From DAHUZL01 sp035533215 (GTDB lineage Bacteria > Chloroflexota > Dormibacteria > Aeolococcales > Bog-877): 64,000 bases of DNA. Where the stretch lies: NCBI GenBank assembly GCA_035533215.1, contig DATLUG010000017.1, positions 1 through 64,000 on the forward strand. The letters are read 5' to 3'. Position 1 is the stretch's first letter. Every line of letters starts with the position of its first letter. The position numbers were made by a program, and so were the translations under genes. The notes beneath the pieces were generated by a model. The model was not told where the DNA came from. It was given only the letters and a program-made list of their open reading frames with translations, and ran no database searches. Shown piece by piece: positions 7,146 through 14,273 of this stretch.

Positions 7146-8105
7146 TCAGACGGCGTCCGCCCGGGGGGGCTCGGACGCCGCCAGCAGCCGACCGGCGGCG
7201 TCCACGTCGGCCGCGATCTGGCGGCGCAGGGCGGCGTCGCTGCTGAACCGCGCCTCCGGTCGGAGCCGCTCCACGAAGACCGCCTGGAGCCGCTCGCCGT
7301 AGAGGTCGCCGGGGGGGACGCCGCAGTGGACCTCGACCACGACCGGGCCGGTGCCGAAGTGGGGACGGACGCCGACGTTGCCGACCGCGGGGCCCCAGGG
7401 TCCGCCGACCCGGCGCGCCCACATGGCGTAGATGCCGAAGGCGGGCAGGAGCTGCTCCGGGCGCAGGCGGAGGTTGGCGGTCGGGAACCCGAGCCCGGTC
7501 GCGATGTGCTCGCCGTGCACCACCACCCCGGTCAGACCGAAGGGACGGTCGAGCAGGCGCGCCGCCCCCCGCACGTCGCCGGCGACGATCCGCTCGCGAA
7601 CCAGGGTGCTGCTGACCCTGCGGTCGCCGTCGGCCACCGCGGCGAGCGTCTCCACCCGGTAGCCGCGCCGGGCCCCGTGGGCGGCCAGCACCTCGGCGGT
7701 GCCGTGGCGGCGGAAGCCCATGGCGAACCCCGGGCCGACGACCAGGCCCACCAGCCGGTGGCGGCCGTGGAGACGGTCGAGGAAGACCTCGGCGCCCAGT
7801 CGGCTCACCCCGTGGTCGAACTCCACCACCTGGAGGCGGTCGACGCCGAGGCCGGCGAGCAGGCCGCGGCGGGCGTCCGGGGTGGTGATGAGCTGGGGGG
7901 CCGCGGCCGGGGTGAGGACGGCGCGCGGGTGGGGTTCGAAGACCACGACCAGGGTGGCGGCGCCGGCGGCGGCGGCGCGGTCCCGCAGCGCCGCCACCAC
8001 CCGCTGGTGGCCGAGGTGGACGCCGTCGAAGTTGCCGACCGTCGCCACCACCGGGGGGCCCGTCGCGGGCGGGGCCGGACCGGGCAACCCGAAGCGGACC
8101 TCCAC
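7146..8105 (-). CDS. ribF: bifunctional riboflavin kinase / FMN adenylyltransferase
   Basis: 319 residues. The N-terminal nucleotidyltransferase domain (about 1-180) shows VATVGNFDGVHLGHQRVV and later SSTLVRERI. The C-terminal riboflavin kinase domain (about 185-305) has GLGFPTANLRL and PAFGIYAMWA. The enzyme makes FMN and then FAD from riboflavin and ATP in the cytosol. The GTG at 8103-8105 was chosen because the family match begins right there (VEVRFG); the frame is open upstream. It is the last gene of the long run that begins at yebC, 35 bases after the truB stop. Confidence 0.93.
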   Translation of the reverse strand: MEVRFGLPGPAPPATGPPVVATVGNFDGVHLGHQRVVAALRDRAAAAGAATLVVVFEPHPRAVLTPAAAPQLITTPDARRGLLAGLGVDRLQVVEFDHGVSRLGAEVFLDRLHGRHRLVGLVVGPGFAMGFRRHGTAEVLAAHGARRGYRVETLAAVADGDRRVSSTLVRERIVAGDVRGAARLLDRPFGLTGVVVHGEHIATGLGFPTANLRLRPEQLLPAFGIYAMWARRVGGPWGPAVGNVGVRPHFGTGPVVVEVHCGVPPGDLYGERLQAVFVERLRPEARFSSDAALRRQIAADVDAAGRLLAASEPPRADAV

Positions 8106-8140
8106 CCCTACGCCCGCCGGCGGTCCCGGCCCACCACCCG

Positions 8141-9178
8141 TCAGCCCCCCAGCGGCGCCAGGACCTTGAGCGGCCGGAAGTGGCCCCCGTGGACCTCGCC
8201 GACCGCCAGCAGCCGGCCGTCGAGGGCATGGGCCCGGACCGTGGTTCCGGCCGCCAGCTGGGCCGGGCGGTTGAGCCAGGCCCCCTGGCCGCGGCGGACC
8301 GCCATCGCACCGGCGGGCAGGAGGTCCACCCGCGGGAGCGAGGCCACCGCCGATTCGGGCGGCAGGAGGTGGACGAAGGGGTCCGGGGCGGCCTCCAGCT
8401 GGGCCAGCGGCACCGCGTCGGCGAGGCGGAACGGCCCGTAGGCGGTGCGCTCCAGCCAGCCCAGGACCCCGCCCGTCCCCAGCCGCTCGCCGAGGTCGGC
8501 GGCCAGCACCCGCAGGTAGGTGCCGCGCCCGCACTCCACCTCCACCTCCGCCTCCGCCACCGGGCCGGGCCGGAACCCCAGCAGCGCCACCCGGTGGATG
8601 TCGACCGGGCGGGCCTGCCGCTCCACCTCCACCCCGGCGCGGGCCAGCTCGTACAGGTGACGGCCGCCGTGGCGCACCGCCGAGTGCATCGGGGGGACCT
8701 GCTCGATGCGGCCCACGAAGGTGGCCAGCGCCGCCTCCACCGCGGCGGCACGAAGGGCGAGGGCGGAGGCGCCCGCGGTCACCGTGCCCTCCAGGTCGCC
8801 GGTGTCGCTGCGCTCGCCGAGCCGGATCACCGCGTGATAGGTCTTGGGCTCGCTCAGGAGGTACTCGACGAGGCGGGTGGCCCGACCGAGGCACAGCGGC
8901 AGCACCCCGGTCGCCACCGGGTCCAGGGTGCCCGCGTGGCCGACATGACGCTCGTCGAAGGCACGGCGCACCACCCGCACCACCTGGAAGGAGGTGAGCC
9001 CGGCCGGCTTGGCGACGTTGACCATCCCGGTCACCGCGGGCCGGTCCCCGGCCCGCCGGCCGCCGGGCCGGCCCCGGCCGACCCCCTGGCCCGCGCCCGG
9101 CCCGGCCGCCCCCTCGCCGGGGGCGGCGGCCTCGGGCGGGCTCGGCGCCCCAGCCGCCCGCTGGTCCCCGTCGCTCAC
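8141..9178 (-). CDS. truB: tRNA pseudouridine(55) synthase TruB
   Basis: The conserved enzyme starts near residue 48 (MVNVAKPAGLTSFQVVR) and carries the catalytic-aspartate motif HAGTLDPVATGVLPLCLG. It makes pseudouridine 55 in the T-loop of tRNAs. The chosen GTG at 9176-9178 forms a GTGA overlap with the nrnA stop, the junction type that prevails in this run, and would add a roughly 48-residue Gly/Pro/Ala-rich tail. GTG at 9034 or ATG at 9025 would give a normal-sized protein but leave about 140 bases empty. The catalytic function is certain; the start is not. Confidence 0.9.
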   Translation of the reverse strand: MSDGDQRAAGAPSPPEAAAPGEGAAGPGAGQGVGRGRPGGRRAGDRPAVTGMVNVAKPAGLTSFQVVRVVRRAFDERHVGHAGTLDPVATGVLPLCLGRATRLVEYLLSEPKTYHAVIRLGERSDTGDLEGTVTAGASALALRAAAVEAALATFVGRIEQVPPMHSAVRHGGRHLYELARAGVEVERQARPVDIHRVALLGFRPGPVAEAEVEVECGRGTYLRVLAADLGERLGTGGVLGWLERTAYGPFRLADAVPLAQLEAAPDPFVHLLPPESAVASLPRVDLLPAGAMAVRRGQGAWLNRPAQLAAGTTVRAHALDGRLLAVGEVHGGHFRPLKVLAPLGG

Positions 9179-10185
9179 CCCGGTCCCGGCTGCGCGGCGG
9201 CAGCCGGGACCGGCTCGGCCGCCGCCGCCCGGGCGGCGGCGAGGACCAGCTCCCGGGCCTCCGGCAGCGGCAGCGCCAGCTCGGCGCCGGCGGCGCGCGC
9301 ATGGCCGCCGCCGCCGAGGCCGGCCATCATGAGGTGGGCCTCCACCCCCTCGCGGGTGCGCACGCTCACCTTGGTGAGGCGCGGACCGGCCTCCTTCAGC
9401 AGCACCGCCACCACCATCGTGTCGAGACTCTGGAGGATGTCGATCAGTCCCTCGGTCTCCTCGATGGCGGCCCCGGCGTGGGCGAGGGCGAGGGCGGTGA
9501 CCTCGCTCCAGCACAGTCGGCCCTGGCACTCGACCCGGGCGTCCGCGGCGACGCTCGCGTGCAGCCGCAGGGTCGTCAGCGGCAGGGACTTGTAGGCCAT
9601 CCGGGCCACCCAGCCAGGGTCCGCCCCCAGCTCGGCCAGCTCCGCCCCCGCCCGCAGGACCGCGGCGGTGGTGTTGTCGTGGCGGAACCCGCCGGTGTCG
9701 GTGAGGAGGGCGGCGTAGAGATTGGTGGCCGCCGCCGGGCTGATCGGCAGCGCCAGCGCCTGCAGCAGGCGCAGCAGCAGCTCCCCGGTGGCGGCGGCGT
9801 CGGGGTCGACCAGGGCCACGTCCCCGAAGCCGGTGTTGCTGCGGTGGTGGTCGACGACCACCACCGTGGGGGCCCGCTCGATCCTCGCCCCCAGCTCGCC
9901 GAAGCGGCCGGGGCTGCCGGCGTCGAAGGCCAGGACCACGGCGTCATCGGGTGCCTCGGCCCGGTTGACGTGCTCGAACCCGGGCAGGAAGCGGAGCAGC
10001 CGGGGAGCCGGCGGCGGCACCCAGGGGTAGGGGCGCTTGCCGCGCAGCCGGAGCGCGTCCGCCATCGCCAAAACGCTGCCGAGCGAGTCGGCGTCGGCGT
10101 CCTTGTGGCCGACCACGAGGAAGTCGGTGCCCTCGGCGATCACCCGCCCGATCGCCGCCACCACCTGGGGGTCGAGCCGGTTCAC
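9175..10185 (-). CDS. nrnA: DHH/DHHA1 family phosphoesterase (NrnA-like)
   Basis: 336 residues. The DHH domain shows VVGHKDADADSLGSVLAM, the signature VVVVDHHRSNTGFG and the TDTGGFRHDNT motif; the C-terminal DHHA1 domain has GLGGGGHARAAGAELALPL. Relatives degrade nanoRNAs and dephosphorylate pAp, using manganese. Its place between rbfA and truB is typical of Gram-positive and actinobacterial ribosome-assembly operons. GTG start overlaps the rbfA stop by four bases. The last 20 residues are Ala/Pro-rich. Confidence 0.9.
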   Translation of the reverse strand: MNRLDPQVVAAIGRVIAEGTDFLVVGHKDADADSLGSVLAMADALRLRGKRPYPWVPPPAPRLLRFLPGFEHVNRAEAPDDAVVLAFDAGSPGRFGELGARIERAPTVVVVDHHRSNTGFGDVALVDPDAAATGELLLRLLQALALPISPAAATNLYAALLTDTGGFRHDNTTAAVLRAGAELAELGADPGWVARMAYKSLPLTTLRLHASVAADARVECQGRLCWSEVTALALAHAGAAIEETEGLIDILQSLDTMVVAVLLKEAGPRLTKVSVRTREGVEAHLMMAGLGGGGHARAAGAELALPLPEARELVLAAARAAAAEPVPAAAAQPGPG

Positions 10186-10598
10186 GAGCGGCCCGCCTCG
10201 GGCCCGGGCCGCTCCGGGCCCGGTCGCGGCAGGCGCTCCAGCACCTGGCTGATGTGGACCGCGTAGGCGATCGAGTCGTCGAGGACGAACCGCAGCCGCG
10301 GGATCCGGCGCAGGGTGGTGACGCGGGTGCCGAGCTGGTGGCGGATGAAGCCCTGCAGGCGCTCCAGCCGCGCCACCGTCTCCCGGCGCTGGGGGTCCTC
10401 CGCGAGGACGCTCACCCGCACCGTCGCCTGGCCCAGATCGGGGCTGCAGGCGACCCGGATCACGGTCGTCATCGCCACCCTCGGGTCCTTGACGTCCTCC
10501 AGCAGGCAGCGGGCCAGCTCCACCCGCAGCTGGGCGTTGACCCGCTCCAACCGGTGGGACGCGGGCCGGTCGGACGACCCGTCGGAGGGAGCGCTCAC
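10182..10598 (-). CDS. rbfA: 30S ribosome-binding factor RbfA
   Basis: 138 residues with the KH-like RbfA fold: RLERVNAQLRVELARCLLED near the start, VKDPRVAMTTVIRV and TTLRRIPRLRFVLDDSI. RbfA binds the 5' domain of 16S rRNA during late small-subunit assembly. The GTG start overlaps the infB stop (GTGA), and its own stop overlaps the nrnA start in the same way. Confidence 0.93.
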   Translation of the reverse strand: MSAPSDGSSDRPASHRLERVNAQLRVELARCLLEDVKDPRVAMTTVIRVACSPDLGQATVRVSVLAEDPQRRETVARLERLQGFIRHQLGTRVTTLRRIPRLRFVLDDSIAYAVHISQVLERLPRPGPERPGPEAGRS

Positions 10599-12346
10599 GC
10601 GTTGCGCTGCTGGACCACCGACACCTCGAGCAGGTCGCCCTCCTGGAAGTCCTGGTAGTCGCCGAGGTCGATGCCGCAGTCGTACCCCTCCGCCACCTCG
10701 CGCACATCGTCCTTGAACCGGCGCAGGGATGCGATCCGCCCCCGGTGCACCTCGCGCCCGTCGCGGCGGACGCTGACCACGCCGTCGCGGACCACCCGGC
10801 CCTCGACGACGTGGGAGCCGGCGATGAAGCCACTCTTGGGCACCCGGATCCGCGCTCGCACCTCCGCGCGACCGCTGAACACCTCCTCGAAGGTCGGCTC
10901 GTGGAGCCCGCGGATGGCGCGCTCGATGTCCTCGCTGAGGTGATACACGACGTCGTAGGTGCGCACGTCGACGTGGGCGCGGTCGGCGATCTGGCGGGCG
11001 TTGGCGTCGGGGCGGACGTTGAAGCCCACCACGATGGCCTGGGCGGCGGCGGCCAGGTTGACGTCGTCCTCGGTGATCGGGCCCACCCCCTCCAGGACGA
11101 TGCCCAGCCGCACGGTTGGGTCGGCGAAGCGCAGGAGCACGCCCCGGAGCGCCTCCAGGGCGCCCTGGCTGTCCGCCTTGACCACCAGGCCCAGGTCGCG
11201 CACCGTCCCCTGGCCCTGGCGCGAGAGATCGGCGAGGCTCATCCGGCGCACCGGCGCCTGGCTCCCGCCCGTGGCGAGCCGGCGGCCCTCGGCCAGGACC
11301 CGGGCCGCCCGCTCCCCCGCCACCACCTCGAACCGGTCGCCGGCGCGGACGACGGCGGGCAGCCCGCTGATCACCACCGGCTGGCTGGGTCCGGCCAGCC
11401 GCACCTTGCGCCCGTGGTCGTCCACCATCGCCCGCACCCGACCGGCGATCGTCCCCACCACCAGGTGGTCCTGCAGCCGCAGGGTGCCGTCCTGCACCAG
11501 GACGGTGGCGAGCGGGCCCTGGCCGCGGTCCAGATGGGCGTCGATCACGGTCCCCGCCGCGGCCCGGTCCGGGTTGGCCCGGGGCTCGAGCAGGTCGGCG
11601 ACCAGCAGGATCATCTCCAAGAGGTGGGGAATGCCCTCGCCGGACCGGGCCGACACCGGCACCGCCACCACGTCGCCGCCGTACTCCTCCACCACCAGCT
11701 GCCGCTCGGTGAGCTGCTGCTTGACCCGGTCGGGGTTGGCGTCGTCGAGGTCCATCTTGTTGATGGCGACGATCAGCGGCACCCCGGCGGCCCGGGCGTG
11801 CTGGATGGCCTCATCGGTCTGGGGCATGATGCCGTCGTTGGCGGCGACCACCAGCACCGCCACGTCGGTGACGTTGGCACCGCGGGCGCGCATCGCCGTG
11901 AACGCCTCGTGCCCGGGGGTGTCGACGAAGGTGATCGAGCGGCCCTCCCAGGTGACGGTGCTGGCGCCGATGCGCTGGGTGATCCCGCCCGCCTCGCCGG
12001 CCGCCACCTGGGTGTGGCGGATGGCATCGAGCAGGCTGGTCTTGCCATGGTCGACATGGCCGAGGACCGTCACCACCGGCGGCCGCGCGGTCAGCTGAGC
12101 CTCGTCACCGGCCGACCGGACCGGGCCCTGGGCCGCCACCCCGGTCACCTGGGCGGCCGCCTCCGGCACCACCTCCACCCCGAACTGCTCGGCGAGCAGG
12201 CGGGCGGTGGCGAACTCCAGGTTCTGGTTGATGCTGGCGAGGATGCGGTGCTGGAGCAGGGCCTTGGAGACCTCGGCCGGGGCCACCCCGAAGGCCTGGC
12301 CCAGCTCCTTCACCGTGAGCCGAGGGGGCAGGGCGACCTGCTTCAC
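10595..12346 (-). CDS. infB: translation initiation factor IF-2
   Basis: 583 residues, a short IF-2. It has one N-terminal IF2N domain (about 10-60), then the GTPase with GHVDHGKT (96-103), DTPGHEAF and NKMDL motifs, and the C-terminal fMet-tRNA-binding domains. Most high-GC IF-2 proteins have several hundred extra N-terminal residues; these are missing. The GTG at 12344-12346 overlaps the ylxR stop as GTGA, which decides the start. A GGAGGA sequence lies 15 bases upstream, farther than usual, and two ATC codons lie nearer to it. Confidence 0.95.
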   Translation of the reverse strand: MKQVALPPRLTVKELGQAFGVAPAEVSKALLQHRILASINQNLEFATARLLAEQFGVEVVPEAAAQVTGVAAQGPVRSAGDEAQLTARPPVVTVLGHVDHGKTSLLDAIRHTQVAAGEAGGITQRIGASTVTWEGRSITFVDTPGHEAFTAMRARGANVTDVAVLVVAANDGIMPQTDEAIQHARAAGVPLIVAINKMDLDDANPDRVKQQLTERQLVVEEYGGDVVAVPVSARSGEGIPHLLEMILLVADLLEPRANPDRAAAGTVIDAHLDRGQGPLATVLVQDGTLRLQDHLVVGTIAGRVRAMVDDHGRKVRLAGPSQPVVISGLPAVVRAGDRFEVVAGERAARVLAEGRRLATGGSQAPVRRMSLADLSRQGQGTVRDLGLVVKADSQGALEALRGVLLRFADPTVRLGIVLEGVGPITEDDVNLAAAAQAIVVGFNVRPDANARQIADRAHVDVRTYDVVYHLSEDIERAIRGLHEPTFEEVFSGRAEVRARIRVPKSGFIAGSHVVEGRVVRDGVVSVRRDGREVHRGRIASLRRFKDDVREVAEGYDCGIDLGDYQDFQEGDLLEVSVVQQRNA

Positions 12347-12675
12347 GATGGCGATGATCGATCCTCCACGTCGGGTGCTGGGGGTGCCTGGGCGGGCGGT
12401 GGCGGAGTCGAGGCGCCGAGCCAAAGGGCGAGGGCCGCGAGGTCCACCGCCGCCGGCGGGAGCCGGAGCGCCCGGGCCACCGCCCCGCGTCGGCCCGCCG
12501 CCTGCAGGCACTCCATCCTCGCACACAGGTAGGCCCCGCGGCCGAGCCGGGGCCCCGGGCGGGGCTCGAGGACCGCCCTGCCCGCCCGCCGCCGGATCCG
12601 GAGGAGCTCGGCCTGGGGCCGCCGGGCGCGGCAGCCGACGCACGTGCGCACGGGCCCCCCCGCGGCCGGGGTCAC
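12343..12675 (-). CDS. ylxR: YlxR family protein
   Basis: 110 residues. The first 70 residues match YlxR (RTCVGCRARRPQAELLRIRR, then GRGAYLCARMECLQAA), a small basic protein always found between nusA and infB. Homologues have been linked to RNA binding and to regulating expression in response to glucose. The last 35 residues are a Pro/Ala tail. GTG start overlaps the nusA stop by four bases, and its stop overlaps the infB start. Confidence 0.88.
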   Translation of the reverse strand: MTPAAGGPVRTCVGCRARRPQAELLRIRRRAGRAVLEPRPGPRLGRGAYLCARMECLQAAGRRGAVARALRLPPAAVDLAALALWLGASTPPPPAQAPPAPDVEDRSSPS

Positions 12676-13739
12676 CCGGGCCCGGCCGCCCGGATGTCGA
12701 TCCGCCAGCCGGTGAGGCGCGCGGCCAGCCGGGCGTTCTCGCCCTTCTGCCCGATCGCCAGCGAGAGCTGGTCGGCGGCCACCTGGACCACCGCCCGGCG
12801 GGCGGCGGGGTCCAGGGTCACGCCCAGCACCGCCGCCGGGGCCAGCGCCGAGGCCACGAAGCGTTCGGGCTCCGCGTGCCAGGCGACGATGTCCACCCGC
12901 TCCGGTGCCAGCTGGCGCGTCACCGCCGCGATCCGCACCCCCCGCGGCCCCACGCAGGCGCCGATGGGGTCCACCCCGGGCCGATTGGACCCCGCCGCCG
13001 CCTTCGACCGGCGGCCCGCCTCCCTGGCGATGGCGTGGATGGTCACCGTCCCGTCTCCGACCTCGGGGACCTCCGTCTCCAGCAGGCGGCGCAGGAGGAG
13101 GGGGTCGGCCCGGGACACCCGGGCCGGCCGGGTCGACTCCCCCCCGGCCTCGGGCACCTCCAGGAGCACGACCTTGAGGTGCTGGCCCCGGACCAGGCGC
13201 TCGCCCGGGAGCTGGTCGGACGGCGCCAGCGCCACCTCCAGGGGCCCGACCCGGAGCCGGACGGTGCCGCCCTCGGCGCGCTCGACGATCCCGTCGACCA
13301 GCTGGCCGCGCCGGGCCAGGGCCTCGGTCCGCAGCCGGCTCCGGTCGGCGGCGCGCACCCGGGCCAGCAGCGCCGCCTTGGCGACCCGGGCGACCCGGCT
13401 CAGCACCTCGGGGGGCGCCTCCAGCTCGCGGACGACGTCGCCGCCGACGGCGGCACCCGGGTCCAGCTCCCGGGCGGCGGTGAGAGCGATCTCCTGGGGC
13501 CCTGCCGGCTCGCCCGCCACCACCCGGGCCGGCAGGCGCACCCGCAGCCGCCCGGTGACGGGGTCCAGCAGGGGCTCCGCCCCCGGCCAGGGGCGGAGCC
13601 CCTCCAGCCACGCCGCCCGGATGGCGTGCTCCACGGTGGCGAAGATGGTGGCGTCGTCGAGGCCGTGGGCCTCCCTCAGGCCCAGCAGGGCCGCCCCCAG
13701 CTCGTCGGCGGCCGGTGCCGGCCTGGCCCCCGCCGTCAC
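12672..13739 (-). CDS. nusA: transcription elongation/termination factor NusA
   Basis: 355 residues, with the NusA N-terminal domain (LREAHGLDDATIFATVEHAI), an S1 domain (about 135-205) and two KH domains carrying GVDPIGACVGPRGVRI and LAIGQKGENARLAARLTGWR. The acidic C-terminal repeats of proteobacterial NusA are absent, as in Gram-positive and actinobacterial proteins. NusA binds RNA polymerase and controls pausing and antitermination. GTG start overlaps the rimP stop as GTGA. Confidence 0.95.
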   Translation of the reverse strand: MTAGARPAPAADELGAALLGLREAHGLDDATIFATVEHAIRAAWLEGLRPWPGAEPLLDPVTGRLRVRLPARVVAGEPAGPQEIALTAARELDPGAAVGGDVVRELEAPPEVLSRVARVAKAALLARVRAADRSRLRTEALARRGQLVDGIVERAEGGTVRLRVGPLEVALAPSDQLPGERLVRGQHLKVVLLEVPEAGGESTRPARVSRADPLLLRRLLETEVPEVGDGTVTIHAIAREAGRRSKAAAGSNRPGVDPIGACVGPRGVRIAAVTRQLAPERVDIVAWHAEPERFVASALAPAAVLGVTLDPAARRAVVQVAADQLSLAIGQKGENARLAARLTGWRIDIRAAGPG

Positions 13740-14254
13740 AGGTCGACCAGCCGGCGCGCCGCCAGCACCGCGGCCCGTTCGATCCGACGGCGGCGGCCGG
13801 CGCGGCGCCGGCCCGGACGGACCTCCAGCTCCAGCCAGGTGGGATCGACCGCGACCAGCCATCCCTCCACGAACCACCGCGCCGGGGGGACGCCCGCCCC
13901 CGGCCCCGCCAGTGCGGCGGCGGCCGCGCCGCCGTCCAGCTCCAGCCGGATCCGGTGCCCGATCGCCTCGTCGAGAGCCCGCTCGCCCTCCAGCGAGCGC
14001 TCCGCGCCCGGCGAGCTCACCTCCAGGGTGTACGGGCCGGGGAGCGGGTCGGCCAGGTCGAGCCAGCGGGACACCAGCCGGCTGGCGGACGCGCAGCCGT
14101 CCAGGGTGACCCCGCCGGGCCGGTCGACCACCAGCCGGAGCCGGCCGCCCCCCGGTCCCTGGGCCCAGGACAGCTCGCAGAGCTCAAGGCCAGAGGGCGC
14201 GAGCAGCGCCCGGATCGAGGCGGTCACCGCGCGGACGGGGTCGCCCTCGCCCAC
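13736..14254 (-). CDS. rimP: ribosome maturation factor RimP
   Basis: 172 residues. The N-terminal domain shows GLELCELSWAQGPGGGRLRL and the family motif VSSPGAERSLEGERAL. RimP is needed for 30S subunit maturation. The C-terminal Sm-like domain is short and ends in an Arg-rich run. GTG start 20 bases after the secDF stop; first gene of the rimP-nusA-ylxR-infB-rbfA block. Confidence 0.88.
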   Translation of the reverse strand: MGEGDPVRAVTASIRALLAPSGLELCELSWAQGPGGGRLRLVVDRPGGVTLDGCASASRLVSRWLDLADPLPGPYTLEVSSPGAERSLEGERALDEAIGHRIRLELDGGAAAAALAGPGAGVPPARWFVEGWLVAVDPTWLELEVRPGRRRAGRRRRIERAAVLAARRLVDL

Positions 14255-14273
14255 CGCCGGCCCCGGGGCCGGG

